From positions 1,247,501 through 1,311,500 of the forward strand of contig OZ024884.1 in assembly GCA_964017185.1 (NCBI GenBank): a stretch of DNA of 64,000 bases, in the 5' to 3' direction. This DNA is from Rugalucina vietnamica (Eukaryota; Mollusca; Bivalvia; Lucinida; Lucinidae). Made by a program: the position numbers and the translations under genes. The notes beneath the pieces were generated by a model. It worked only from the letters and a program-made list of their open reading frames with translations. It made no database searches and had not been told where the DNA came from. Of the stretch, positions 22,354 through 35,399 are shown piece after piece; the stretch's first letter is position 1, and each line of letters starts with the position of its first letter.

Positions 22354-23275
22354 TGTTACAAGCAAGCATACAAGACAAAATAAAGAAACGTTCAACCCTA
22401 ATAATGATATCAAGGATCTGGCTAATCCAGCAAAGAACAATCAACAAAGTTTAAAACTTAATACACATGTATTCTAATCAAACAAATAAATGCAATTTAA
22501 ACATACAAAAAATGAAAAAATAGGTAAATAAATAGATAGATAACTTACAATCTAAGTGTCTAAATAAGTCATTGTCCCTCAAAATGTTAATTCACAGATA
22601 TCCTCAGTTCAGTTTCCAAAAGTTCAAGTCCATAAGAGCACAGGATTTATATCCACCGTTTATAATAATAATCCACTAAGAATAATTCTAACCCAAACTA
22701 GTGAAACAACCAAAACTATAAATTTTAAATCACTTCGAATTTCTGAATGCTTGAGTCTGGATTGAGACCTGTATATGTACATGTACATCTGAGGAAATAT
22801 TCTACTAGCTTCTAGCAAATTATATGATAAATTGCTCTCTAGAAGAACAGAAAGGAACACAAGAAATGTTCCTCAGAAGCCTTCGGAAAGATACCGAAGG
22901 AGCAAGAGCAGAAAAGACCGCTCAAGATTTAACGAGGTAAAACTGGAGTAATGGGGAACAATACATGTATTATATTATATCTTATAATGGTGATAAATAA
23001 GCTATTTCAGTTTCATCTCGAATTGTCTGTAATGTGCTCATAGAATTTTCTATAATTTGCCCATAACTTCTTAATTAAATAATAATGATAAAAATAATCA
23101 ATGACATGATTTCTGGACTATGCATTCTAGAAACAAAAGAATAGCATGCAATGAAATATATAATCAAGGTTATTCCCCATTGATCACAAGTAACCACTTT
23201 TATTAAAGCAAGCAAATACTAACCAATATTATTAAGAAAGAAAGCCAATATTATCAAACCCATCATATACATAAC
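22354..23275 (-). repeat. Ty3/gypsy long terminal repeat (5' LTR)
   Basis: The 922-bp segment starts TGTTA and ends TAACA, adjoins the primer-binding site, and abuts satellite DNA at 23276. No partner LTR is found on the left, so the element is truncated or rearranged. Confidence 0.75.
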
Positions 23276-23680
23276 ACTTGACATACCATTCAAGCACGCA
23301 CCTTTGCCCGGTGCTCTTGGTCTATATTTCACGGAACTTTGACTTTATTATTTTTTACGTCGACATTTGGTTGCCTCTGCAACTATGATAGCTGCAGGTG
23401 TGAAACCTTGCATAGTAATTGTCCTTGACATACTCTTCTAGCAGAACCATGACCCGGTGTCCTTAATATATATTTTACGGTTCCTTGACTTTGTTATTTT
23501 TTAAGTTTGGTTTTCTTTATATCAGTGATATCTGCGAGTGTGAATCATTGCATAGTTATTATTCTTGACATAACCTTCATGCATGCATCTTGACCACGTG
23601 CCCTTGACCTATATGTCACGTTTTTAGTAATTTTGCCCAATGCAGGTGCGATATTGACCTCCGCGGCGTTCTTGTACTGT
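23276..23680 (+). repeat. 145-bp tandem repeat, right part
   Basis: The array of 17521-17990 resumes within a unit (CTTGACATACCATTC), with unit starts at about 23355 and 23497. It ends near a GCAGGTGCGATAT word resembling one at the left head. Confidence 0.75.
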
Positions 23681-25310
23681 CAATATAAACCATGTGACTG
23701 TGCGTACGCTAAATCATATTGTTTCAGAGAGGAAGTTGATAATCAGTATTGCTTCCGTTCTGATTATAATTGATCGTGTATATACAAGTGTTTGTTTATA
23801 TTATATCTTATCAGATGAAATACATTGATTAAACCATATGATGTTGAAAATAAAAGAAATGTTGATGGTTAACTTATCTCATACACACAAAGATCAAATG
23901 ACGATTGTAATATACTAGTCAAAGCTTTTACCCGTACACTTTTCAAATTCATTTTTCGTATAAAGCACTATTCATATTGACATGAGTAAATTTTCTACGC
24001 ATTTTGAAAAAAAATTAAATTTTTTGTATTTTCTTTTTTAATTTACCTATGGGCCTGTTAAATATCTTAATTCGTGATAAATTCACCTGATGGCATATGG
24101 ATATGAAAGATAGATCATTTTTTACTTTAATTAATCAGAGTTAACAAGCTGCATGCATAATCGCTGAAAGCTTTATCACCGTGCAGCTGATAATGAAGCG
24201 TGCAGAGAAAGATAAAGTTTGTATGCAAATTGCTTGCATGCGGGTAACTTTTCTCATGCTTTGTCTGCGCAAGAAGCATCACGCATTTTAAAATACAGAA
24301 ACTCACAGAACATCTGCTAGATATTGGTTAATTCATGTAATCATAATTTGTTTGAATTGTTTTTACAACCTGAACTACGAGGGATTTTCATTAATAATAT
24401 ACACTTCTTAATAACTTTTAGAGTTTATAAAGCATGATATTAATATAAATCATGTTATTGTGATTTCGCATCATTTGACCATCTTATTACAAAGTCTGGT
24501 TTGATTCCGATTATCGAGTGCTAAATTACAGACGGTAAAAAGACCGATAACTATAGGCGCGGGGCACGTCAGATAGTTTTCATGTGTCATTGATATTACA
24601 AGCAGCGATGTTGAGTTATGCATTCTTCATACAATGCATATCGCGACCTATAACATGTAAACTTACTCACATACGGGTTAGAATATGAAAAATAGAACTG
24701 TCTTAATTTTAAGTGACCATTGTTTAACATTTTCTTAGATTTTGATGTATGCCTCTACATATGTATTAACATTTAAAATAGTTTGTCATTCCTGTGCTTT
24801 ATAAATTAATCATGGTCAATTCCTAATTATCCTATAGACATAGTACAGAGCCTATGGAGACAAAACTATGGTTAAATGAGTTAACGAAAATTAAACAATA
24901 TGAGTTAATTTTGTACCATCCTGACCTTTATTCATATGTGCCATGGCAAAAAAAAAAGTCTTTTTTTAGTGGCTGTACTTTCCATACCATATGATCATAA
25001 TGAGGACACTGATTAGCTGCTCTGTTGTCAAACAGCTGATCTCACAGCTGATCTCAATCTTTATTTTGTACTAAAAGGTCATGTTCCTGCTAGTTTATTT
25101 GCACTGGCTGATCACATGTAGATTTACAAAGGTACCTTTTTATGGCAAATACAGGAAGTGTCATTGTGTCACAAGAGTACAAAGCTGTGTCACAAAAAAA
25201 ACTTTTCGTAATGAACTTTACTTTTTGTACAGTTACAGTAAGACAAAGACACTGATCACCTGCTCAGTTGTAACAAGCTGGTCTGGATCTTATGGTATAT
25301 AGGATAAAAC
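23681..25310. other. Intronic sequence, featureless
   Basis: AT-rich; only a loose direct repeat is noticed (about 25005-25045 and 25246-25286, GACACTGAT..CTGCTC). No gene seen. Confidence 0.5.
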
Positions 25311-25492
25311 AGATAATCAACTGATATTTTCTTCAAGTGCTGTGTTTTGGAAATTAATTCATAGTTTGAGTGATCTTTCATCAGGACCCTTTTACTCGCC
25401 TTCGGCTCGTAAAAGGTCCTGATGAAAGGTCATTGAACTATGAATTAATTTTCCAAAACACAGCACTTGAAGAAAAAATCAGTTGATTATCT
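25311..25492. repeat. Near-perfect 182-bp palindrome (MITE-like hairpin)
   Basis: The ends AGATAATCAACTGAT and ATCAGTTGATTATCT are reverse complements. The arms continue with few mismatches to a centre around ACTCGCCTTCGGCTCGT. As RNA it would fold into one long stem. Confidence 0.92.
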
Positions 25493-26058
25493 ACAACATA
25501 TACCTCAAACAATACGGAACAGATGTGCAAAGTAAGTTATAAGTCTTTCTTGAGAGGGCCCGGAAGCGACGTCGCGGTTTTATGGCACTGTGTAATTTGT
25601 GTACTCAACCAGAGCGCTCTTGAATCTTAATTTTACGTCTCTTATGCATTTAAGAACACTTAAGATAATAACACCACTAACAAAAATGCCATTGTTGTCC
25701 CTGTTATCATTCTGCATTCATGAGTTGTGTATTTTTAGATATCCGCACATTTTGAAAACTTTATGATTTTCAATACAGTACAAGAACGTGAGAACATAAC
25801 AATATGGCATCGGTATCGATGATCTTTATCAATTGCTCATTTCGATATGGAAAGATCAAAATTATTAATTATTTCAGAAAACGCTGTAATGATGTTAATC
25901 ACTATTCTGGCAAAATTTCAAACTGATTTTTGGGTCAATAATTGATTTCTGAGCCTTTAGTATATTTCTATACTTACATGTCTTTGAGGGCATCGATGAT
26001 GTGTTCGTGTTTGTACCATTACTCAAAATAACATAAACGAATTTTACTTTTATTGTAG

Positions 26059-26295
26059 GGGAAGACATTTGAAGTACCAGCGGGTAATCTAGGTTTCAGT
26101 GTTGTTGTTTTCACCTGTTGTGCCGTGACGACCACAGCTATACTGTTGGTACGAAGATACGTGGAGTGTTTCGGTGGGGAACTCGGGGGTCGCAAAGTAC
26201 CCAAAAGGCTGTGCGGGATAGGACTTATATTATTGTGGATTTTCTATGTTATTTTGTCTTCTCTGCAGGTTTATGGCTTTATCAAAAGTTTCTAA
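26059..26295 (+). CDS. NCX: Sodium/calcium exchanger last exon
   Basis: The exon starts after TTGTAG in phase 0 and encodes 78 residues (GKTFEVPAG to GFIKSF, then TAA). It carries a transmembrane helix (FSVVVFTCC to AILLV), the family's conserved GGELGG motif after a short basic loop, a last hydrophobic helix (IGLILLWIFYVILSS) and a short tail ending IKSF, close to the usual NCX end. It joins the alpha-2 exon at 8647 without frame change. An AATAAA follows 190 bases downstream. Confidence 0.92.
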   Translation, partial: GKTFEVPAGNLGFSVVVFTCCAVTTTAILLVRRYVECFGGELGGRKVPKRLCGIGLILLWIFYVILSSLQVYGFIKSF

Positions 26296-26484
26296 GAGTG
26301 AGCTTGATGTTTAGGAATAGTATCTGAAATTCATTAGCAGATTACATGTATTATTTCGTGATAGAAACTCATTGATGTTACATGTTGATTACTTAGATCA
26401 TAATCTGCTATACTGACGTCAACAAAAACGCCTCAGTTAAGTTTTAAAGACGATATTCCACGTACTATTTCGATTAAAAATCAA

Positions 26485-26490
26485 AATAAA
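26485..26490 (+). terminator. Polyadenylation signal AATAAA of the exchanger gene
   Basis: First AATAAA after the stop codon, 190 bases downstream. Transcript end inferred shortly after. Confidence 0.6.
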
Positions 26491-27651
26491 TCATATTAAT
26501 ATATCGATCCATGTCCAAAAAAACAAAATTTCATATGCGGGTATACAAATTAATGACATTTTTAAATATTGCAGTACGGAACCAAATTATCGGTTGTTTT
26601 CGGGTTTTTCCGCTGTCTTACCTGTGTGGGCGTGGCTTAGTATCTGTGACGTCATCTCGTACAAGTCCGATAAAGTCAGACCATTGGATAACGTAATAAC
26701 AAGGCCATTCGTGTCATGATTATGTTCATTTTGACCATAAATTATGTAGTTTTGTTTTATTATGAAATGATTTTATATGCTGTTTTAAAAATCTAGACAA
26801 AAATAACACACTTTCTACATTCACACACATGAGGCCTTTAGCACTTTACCAAAGTTTGAATCCAATGGCAGTTATGTCAGATCCGAGTATCAAAGTAATA
26901 AGGAATACATGCCGTTTTACCCGGTCTAATAAAAATTATTTATTAAAATCTCGGGAAAATAATAATTTAATTTTCATTGTTTCACATGTGACATGAAGGA
27001 TAAAACATCCGTTTTTATCATATTTTTTCATTACTTGCGCGATCACAAACTTGTTTTGATACCATTGTCCGTGTTATGCTGATTATGTTGCGTAAGAATA
27101 CACGAAATAATATTCTTATTGGCGGCATGCGCGTGTGCGCGAGAGATCAACGTCTGAACGAAAGTATTCAGCGTGAGCGCCGTTACTCACAAATTAGAGA
27201 TTATCTCATGACATGCATTTGCCAATGTGACGGCTAAGTTTTGCAAATCGAAAATAAACTCTCTCTCTCTAGTGTAAATCACTTACATCATTTTCCATTC
27301 CGGCGAATTAAAAGATGTTCAAGTACACATTTGCAAATATTAATAATGTTAATCAACAAATACAAATCATGTGCAATCAACACGGTTAACCAATAAAACA
27401 CAAGCCCCGGGGGACCTGATTTAATCCGTACTTTATTTTGGGGGTTACGCACAATAATAAAGGTATATGTAGTTCTTAAAACAATCATCATTATATACAG
27501 AAGTTCAGTTAACAATTACACGTACCGACAACAATGTTTTGATCAAGAGGCAAAACCGCAAATATGGGTATATGAGCGCTCATCAAGTTTTCATAAGAAA
27601 ATATTACGATATACTTGTTCATGTAAGTCATATGCCGTGTTTTCCGAACCA

Positions 27652-27726
<75 letters not shown>

Positions 27727-29719
27727 TGTGTTAATATTTTAATGCAGCCGCGTAAAGTCTCGGTCCTACTGCGCTTAAGATTGCTCTACGATTGTCTTAA
27801 TATTAATTTGGGAATCATTTCTTTGACACCGATGTGCAAATTAAGAAGGCAGAATCACGTTGGAAAAGAAAATACGTATTTTGCATACACAGTCTTATCA
27901 ATAAACTTATAATAATACAATCGTACGATTCCTTACAATTCAGTGGGACCGGCACTAAACACCTAGCCGGTCATCGTCTCTACCTTTTTAAAAATATAAA
28001 TAAAGGTCAGGAAGGGCGGGATGAATGAATTACGTGGTGTCTGTGCTTGAAATGCGTCGTGACTGTATGGGGTTACTACCATTTTAAATACGTACAACTT
28101 ATACATTCGTCACATAAAATCATAGGAATTCCACCTTGGTTTATGCAATTCTTCTCATGACGTCGCTTACTTAAAAATCATATCATAATAAATGCGTGTA
28201 CATTTTATTAAATGTAGAAAGAAAGATCAAAATAATAGTAGTCTAATTCAAGCATTAGGATATCTAGAACAAAAGTCAATGTCGGTCGACTCGTTTACTC
28301 AATGAGATTGGAATGTCTTTGAGTATCTGCCACGTGCCGCCGAGTGATATATGCCGCAATCTAGCGGCGTGTGTCGGCGTGTGTCACATAAAAAACATCA
28401 TAGATCACCGACATACACACCGCGTAAGGTAAGGTAATAAAAGTGTCGGCCGGGTATTCAAATTTGTTGTTTTAGCGGCCGTAACAAAAGAAAGATTATG
28501 AACTACGAGAAGTTGTCAGTGATAAATAAAACTGGTTCAAATGCGGGACTTTATGCGAAATGCTATTTTCACATGCAAGTAATGTACCATAATTTTCCTT
28601 TTATGTTTTGTTTATAAAATGTTTCCGATAATGTTGATAATTATCAAAGAACAAGAAAAAGTAAAACGTCGGCGTTGCATGGTGTAAAATTTGTGAAAAA
28701 TGTTTTGTGTAAGCATTTACTTTGTGTGTCTTTCATTTAAATGGCTGATATTTTGTACGACTAAACGTCACTTCCGGTTTGGTCTCGCTAGAGTATTTCC
28801 CCTTTGATTTTTCGGCCCTTTTCCGACACCGCGTAAAGCGCATTTTTGTTTTCGATAAAAAGGTGTTCAAAATGTAAAACATTAGAAAATTTGACTTTCT
28901 AGCCTAATAAGAAACATGTTGTTGATATATTAACGGCAAGAGAATCGTCAAATGCGACTATTCGGTATGGGTCTTTTAAATGTCATACTGCCAAGATTAA
29001 GTACTTTAATCATTTTATGTATTGTTCATGTTTTTATAACAGGTTGCGCATTCGGAAATGCTGAAATGAATGCTGTTTGAAAAATGGCATGCTATTGAAA
29101 TCAAGCACCACTTGCAAATTTAACGAGTCAGTCTATCATGCATCGCTTCTCTTGTTTTCATAAAGTCAATGCATAAACCATAGTGTGAGATAAACATACT
29201 AGACGTTGAGGAGCCAGTAGGCCCTGGTTAACCATGCCGGGGATTTTTGTAGGGAATGGTTTTCTGAAAGCCCATCAAATTCACTTCAAAATGATACTTG
29301 TTAGCACTCTGACCGATAGGGCGTTTGGACGTAGCGGCCTTTTGAATGCGTTACATATGTGACATGTTGCCAATTACACGAGAATTACCATAAAATAAAC
29401 ATGTAGACGTATAGTTTTTATGAAGCTTAGTGTTAGAACACATAAATTAGCAAATGAGAAAAATAAGCTACAACCGCTGCTTTTCTGTGCACAATATTCA
29501 TTGTACCATGTATGGTAACATATGTTACAAAATCTGCAGAACACAAACAGTCACCAAATTTCTAACCCAAATAAACAAACTGACTGTGGGGAATTATTTT
29601 TGATAGAGTAGTATTTAACCAAAACTGTTTGTATTTTGTTTGCAATTGTAAGCCGTTAAGTAAAAGTTGTGTCGTACTTGCTTGCCTACATGTTTGTATT
29701 TGACATATATGTATTCGAC
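26491..29719. other. Intergenic; CT/GT microsatellite
   Basis: A CT run (27654-27709) passes into GT (27710-27731). Elsewhere I see no supported gene. A short ATG frame at 28498-28617 with a GC-rich upstream patch (28330-28480) is too weak to call. Confidence 0.5.
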
Positions 29720-31055
29720 ACTAGAATTGTCAGAGAATCTGACTATAGCCCTGCTTCTGAGCTTTTTTCCAGGGTAAGAAAAACAATGACGGGTAACAAT
29801 CCCAAGCTAAATCTTGTTAATGTTGATGCACACAAAACATTTGGTCAGATTCTGTCAGATTGTTCTAAAGGTATTGAGCGGGAACAAAATTCTGACATCA
29901 ATCAAGGGCCATAACTCTGACAAAACATTGCAAAAAATGACAGGCAACAATCCCAAGCTAGATCTTGTCAATGTTGATGTGTGTACAAAATTTGGTCAGA
30001 TTCTGTCGATTCGTTCTCAAGATATTGAGCGGAAACGAAATTCTGACGTAAATCAAGGGCCGTTACTCCGTCAAAATTTTGCGAAAAATAACATGCAACA
30101 ATCCAAAGCTAGATCTTGTCAATGTTGATGTGTGTACAAAATTTGGTCAGATTCTGTCGATTCGTTCTCAAGATATAGAGCGGAAACGAAAGTTTGACGT
30201 TAATTAAGGGCCGTAACTCTGTCAAAATTTTGCGAAAATGACGGGCAAAACCCCAAGCTAGATCTCGTCAATGTTGATGTGCATACAAACTATTGTCAGA
30301 TATTGTTATTTCGGTCTCAAGATATTGAGCGGAAACGAAATTCTGACGTCAATCAAGGGCGGTTACTCCGTCAAAATTGTACAAAAATGACCGGCAACAA
30401 TCCCAAGCTAGATCTTGTCAAATTAATATTGATGTGCATACACGTTTTCTACAGTTTATGTCAATTCCTTCTCTAGATATTGAGCAGAAACGAAATTCTG
30501 ACGTCAATAATCAATAAAGGGCCGTAACTCCGTCCAAATTTTGCGAAAAGTGATGGGCAACAATCCCAAGCAAGATCTTGTCAATGTTGTTGTTGATGCA
30601 AAATTTGGTCAGTTTCTGTCAATTTTGTCTCAATGTATTGAGCGGAAACGAAATTCTGACGTCAATCAAGGGCGGTAACTCCGTCAAAATTTTGCTAAAA
30701 ATGACGGGTATCAATCCCAAGCTGGGTCTTGTCAATGTTGATGTGCATACAATCTTTGGTCAGATTTTGTCCATTCATTCTCAAGATATTGAGCGGAAAC
30801 CAAATTTTTACGTAAATCAAGAGCAATAAGTCTGTTGAAAGTTTGCAAAAAATGACGGCTAACAATCCCAAGCTGGGTCTTGTCAATGTTGATGTGCATA
30901 CAAACTTTGGTCAGATTCTGTCTATTTATTCTCAAGATATTAGGTAGAAACCAATTATTCGCGGAATCACGGAAAGACGGAAAGACAGAATCACGGAATG
31001 ACGGAAGGACAGGATGAATCCAGTATAGACCCACTTTTCAAAAGCGGGGCTATAA
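29720..31055 (+). mobile_element. Helentron/pearl-like element with 8-unit tandem core, copy 1
   Basis: The left end ACTAGAATTGTCAGAGAATC contains the hairpin GTCAGA-GAA-TCTGAC followed by TATAGCCC. The core has eight imperfect units of 146-167 bp (CAATCCCAAGCTAGATC landmarks at about 29803 to 30866). A short GGAATCACGG-type minisatellite precedes the right end, where TATAGACCC pairs with GGGGCTATA. This matches non-autonomous rolling-circle-type elements known from bivalves; I assign the class by structure only. Open frames through the core are repeat by-products. Confidence 0.8.
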
Positions 31056-31454
31056 ATACATGTATAATTTCTTGAAGGGTCATTGGAGGAAAAAACTCAA
31101 TTCAACGACGCATTTTAAGTTTAAAATTGCCATTGTTTTAATGGTTACAAGATTAATACTAACACATCGCCACTCTAATGCATGTCGCCTAGTGTCTTGT
31201 CATATGGTAACGTAGATAACGATAAGTCTCGTAAAGTCATTTCCACTCTAAGACTTACAAAAACAGCTGAGATTCCTAAATGATTATGAATCTGAACAAA
31301 AATAAAACAAATCTTAGACCTCAGAATTTGGCTGTTAAAATGGCTTCAGTGTTTCTTCAGTGTGCAGTGTTACAGTGTTGTAGATCATCATTATATATTT
31401 TAATCAGTCTTTCAATCAATCAATCATAAAATTCATTGGATATTATAATAGAAC
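31056..31454. other. Intergenic, featureless
   Basis: No gene or recognised repeat seen. Confidence 0.5.
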
Positions 31455-31620
31455 AAAGTGGAGATGGAAATGACATGAATTCTGCACTTCCGGATACAAG
31501 CATGTAACTTGGCAGATATGTTTTTAAGCATTAACTATTTGAAATTTTCTCGTTAGCCAATCAAAATTACTCAAATTTTCAAGATGGCGGCTCGAAATTC
31601 CAAGATGGCTGCCAAAATAA
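31455..31620 (+). repeat. Inverted arm, left (pairs with 35400-35590)
   Basis: AAAGTGGAGATGGAAA, CTTCCGGATACAAG, TTTTCTCGTTAGCCA and TTTTCAAGATGGC appear here in order and, in reverse complement, at 35400-35590. Confidence 0.8.
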
Positions 31621-32036
31621 ATATTAAATCAGAAATTGGTGTTCTAGTCAGTGAGAAAAAAACTTAATAATGCTGAAAATAATATTTCTGAATTATTTGC
31701 AAATATATAAATATTTAATTGAGTCAATATTACCTTTGTGGGATTTCAAAAGGGGCCCACAATGGGGAAAACCCACTAAATTCGATTGTCATTATTGCCT
31801 TTACTCAAAGTCATGAATAACATAGTTTCAGTGTTAATGGGTACTGGAAATAAGGTCTATTTGAATTATGGGGTTGCTGAGGGGCAAAATTAGAAACTGA
31901 TTAGAATGGCTTTTATGAAGAATCGTGAAGTTTCTACCTTTACTGGGAAATATGAAAATTTATAATGCAAATACACTTTGCTCTGCACATTTTGATAATA
32001 CAATTCTTCTTCATTTACTTATTTTTTTCTGCTTTT

Positions 32037-32083
32037 TCTTCTTCTTCTTCTTCTTCTTCTACTTATTATTATTATTATTATAA
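32037..32083. repeat. CTT and ATT microsatellites
   Basis: CTT run followed by ATT run. Confidence 0.85.
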
Positions 32084-33012
32084 AATATCTTGATAAACGA
32101 TTTTAACATGGAATAAACTATATACAGTACAGCCAAAAAGTGCTTCTTACGATTGCAATAAACTTAAGCTGGCTACAGATGCTTCCAAATAGTTTTCGTT
32201 CACACCAACGACGACAACAGAAACAACAACAAGAGCATGTACTACTAATACTTTTCATCTGTAATGCAAATTTTCTGTGCACATTTTTAATCTTTAGTCT
32301 TACATTTTTGATAGTGGATGAATAGGACAATTTAAGCTCTAACCTCCCGCTTGAAAGTTAAGGAAGTCTATTAGAAAGTTTTCATTCATTCTGGATTTCA
32401 TCTATATGCTTGCATCGTCACAGATTCTATTTTCTTCATAATGTGCTACTGTTATGTTGGAGGAGTAGCACCAGCTTGATTGGTTCATGAAGCCTGGTCG
32501 CTAGACTCTATCGGTGTCTTTAATTCTTTATGAGACTTTACGGGTGTCTTTGTAGCATTTCCATTTTTTTCGCCTTGAGGATTCCATCATATATGTCTCT
32601 GTAGAAAACATTTAGATGTTACTCATCAGGCATTCCTATATAAAGTTGGTGCATCTTAGCTGTGAAACTATAATACCATTTGCATTTTTTGCGTCCTTGA
32701 TTTCTCCAGGCCACTGTGTCTGTAAGCTTGTTTTAACGCTTAATTTTAAGATTTCTCAAGCACATTAAGTAGACATGGTGATCTCTTTGAATGATGTTGA
32801 TATAATAGCCATGCCACGTATGAATATAGGAGAGTTGTCTAAGCCATGGAGACTTTGAGCTGGGTATCGACCTTTGTTTCATTTCGCCTATACATTTGCA
32901 CATATTCTTCCAAATGTCACACTGGCTTTTGCTGTTCTAGTCATCAATACGCACTGTTCTGGAAAACTGCTTCACGGGTAGATGGATGTTATAAACAAAT
33001 CAGTATTTGTTC

Positions 33013-33176
33013 TCTGTGTCTGGTGTGGGTTCGAGCCCCGCGCTGGCAACATGTGAGACAAGCCAACTTCTGCTTGCGGGTGTGCCACGTGTTTTTCTCT
33101 CGGGAATCTCCCGTTTTCGCCCACCTACTGATTGGCCCGTGAGCTGAAATAATCTTGAAAGGGACGTAAAACTGAA
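33013..33176 (+). mobile_element. tRNA-derived SINE, 5'-truncated copy
   Basis: Shares with 57169-57413 the B-box region (GGTTCGAGCCCCGC), ACATGTGAGACAAGCCAA, CACCTACTGATTGGCCCG and the CTGAAATAATCTTGAAAG tail. The tRNA-like head is missing. It ends right at the 3' end of a decayed RT on the other strand. Confidence 0.8.
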
Positions 33177-35030
33177 TTAAAAAAGTATTTGTCCATTCGT
33201 AGTGATTAGCGGATTATTGTACAGCTTTCCGGTGCCGATTGGAGCCCAACAATTGTCTTTTTTGTTGATTGTAAGGTCATAGCTATCACAGGTAATCCGT
33301 GTGGATCTGTTGCACCATGCATTTATGCCTATGAGCCGGTATTCTTCGCCATTTCCCTTATCTTTGTCATATGCATAGAGTATATCATCCAGCACATCTA
33401 TGTGCACCTTAGTTTTAGTTTTCAACTCCCGTTGGTTGAAAAGCTTTCCATCAAAAACGTTCCTGATTGGAAAATGAGTATCACATACTTTAACGGCTTC
33501 AATGAGTATTGCAAATGATATCATACACAACGGTGTTGTACCCTAGCACAACCCTGTTTGGCCTCATTTGTCATATCACAAGGTTAATAGAACTCCCCAT
33601 AGTCCTCTGCATGCATATCATCATTCCCACAGGATGACCATTTGACCATGATTTAATTTGATCTTCGCAAGTCTCTCACAACTTTGTTTAAATTTTTGGT
33701 GAAGTTGACAAGCGCCATATATAGATCTGCTTTCTGTTCTTGACATTTCTCATGAAGTTGTCTTGCTATATGAAAATCATCTATTGTCTTCCTGTCATCT
33801 CTGAATCAGCAATGACTTTCCGGAATAAATCCTGTCTGTCTAAGACTTCAGGATTTCCCTTCTGTGTGTAAAGATGAATGTCTTGTGGCAATTCTTCCTT
33901 CCTCCACGCAGCCACGGTGAAACAGCTCTTTCAGTCTCTCTGTCATGGATAGCCCCCAGACGGCAGCGGAACTTGCATTTGATCATGGAAATTTGCCAGC
34001 TGAGAGTCTGTTGAAATGCAAGAGACTCCTTTAAACTACCCTTGCATATTTGATTTTAATTTGAAGTATATGTTTCTGGCTATCGTTGCCGATTTATAAG
34101 AGATCACTGTTGACGATTCAGTACATGTACTTTATTAGTATTTTATTGTCTTTCATCTATGACGGTTTGGTATTTATCAAGCAAACAAACTGAATTTCGT
34201 CTATATTCTTTCAAGAGTCTTGCATGTCTCTGACGTTTGATATAGGTTGACAAATGTCTTCTTGAATAAGGAGCTAGTATCATCTTAATGCTTGTGCTGT
34301 TCCTCAAGATTCTAGAAGCCTCCGAATATCTTAACCATTCTCATCGAACCAGTCTCGAGTTTTCGAGATGGATGTCCATAAAGTTCTATGGCTGAGGAAT
34401 GTTCCAGTTTTCTTCTGTGTCTTCCAAACTGAGATTGATTGCACCCAGTTGGATGCAAATGTACCATTCTATTTTGGTTCAGTTTCGAGACACCCAGTCT
34501 CTATGGTGGTTTCTTGCGTAAAAGTCGCCTCTAAGGCTTGTGTTTGATGACACCAGTCTATAATCTATCCAGCACTCTGCTCTACATTACATTTGTCACT
34601 CTGACACCCTGCCTGTCTAACCTCCACACTATGACATACAGACGCCCGTGTTTGGATCGCAGATGCACCCATGATGTTCACTTGTATATCACTTCATCTG
34701 GACTGATCATGGTAGGTGTATGGGATGGACAATATTGACATATTAATCGCCCGTCAGAGAAAGTATCAAAGTCATTAGGTGATCATTGATGCCTGATGGC
34801 AATCCTGACAGCTTACACAAAGCCAACTTCTACTTTATGGCTCTTCTCACTTTGGCCTCCACACTAGGAGAAAGTACAGCCGGCATCAACTCTTTTTCCA
34901 TAACCTCTACAAACTAAGTCTCACTCAGTACAGCTATCTGCTAAACTGTGATTTACACGTGACTGTTCTACGCTGTTGTCCAGTCGACCCAGGATTACGA
35001 ATTAAGGGGCGAACATTCCTCTGCCCACCT
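33177..35030 (-). pseudogene. Heavily decayed RTE/BovB-like non-LTR element
   Basis: Minus-strand fragments follow the order of an APE/RT element of the kind often annotated as craniofacial-development-protein-2-like. The endonuclease region is about 34990-34620 (AGCTFS, SHTPTMISPDEV). The start of RT is at about 33895-33790 (PQDIHLYTQKGN) and 33770-33640 (ARQLHEKCQEQKADLYMA). The longest open piece is 33177-33530 (KTKTKVHIDVLDDILY, YDLTIN, GKLYNNPLITTNG). The catalytic YADD is replaced by YAYD, and many stops and frame changes interrupt it. Clearly dead. Its only long open frame is a remnant and not a secreted host protein. Confidence 0.72.
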
Positions 35031-35399
35031 TCAATGGTATGACTAACATCTCAGTATTTGGGAGACAATATTGACTGCTTAATAAAGGTGCTTTACATAA
35101 ATTCATGTTAAATATTATGTTTTCCTACACTTATGACCAGGGGAGAGTGACAGCCTTGCGGTTAAGCGTCGGGCTTGTGTCTTTTCACACAGGAGCCTGT
35201 AATAATCCATATGAATGTGTACTTGTTGAGTGATGCTTAAATTATGGCAATTTACGGTATTATATTTTCACAAAAGCAGTTTTATGGCATTGTTGGGTAC
35301 GTTAATGAGTCCCATAACAATGGTTTAAGCAATGACAATCAGTAGTGCAATAAAATCCACCCATTTACAAATTTCAGTAGTATAGTTTGTCAATTAATC
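35031..35399. other. Non-coding between dead RT and right inverted arm
   Basis: No feature recognised. Confidence 0.4.

Larger units (their letters stand above)
8648..26058 (+). other. 17.4-kb last intron of the exchanger gene
   Basis: The intron runs from the GTAGGG donor to a TTGTAG acceptor, phase 0. It is filled with nested mobile elements, listed separately. From 8648 to 9302 I see only non-coding sequence and one copy of a short repeat (9136-9231). Confidence 0.85.

Noticed and set aside
17521..23680. CRISPR-like spaced repeats
   Set aside because: Units are contiguous 145-bp tandem repeats in a eukaryotic intron, without spacers or cas genes.
27637..27912. Ser/Leu and Cys/Val repeat frame
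   Set aside because: Simple translation of the CT/GT microsatellite.
28498..28617. ATG with good context after a GC-rich patch, possible first exon
   Set aside because: Only 39 residues, no domain, and no downstream exon to join.
33177..33530. A 117-residue frame that resembles a small secreted Cys-containing protein
   Set aside because: It lines up in order with the RT of RTE/BovB-like elements, including a mutated YADD; decayed RT remnants continue upstream on the same strand.
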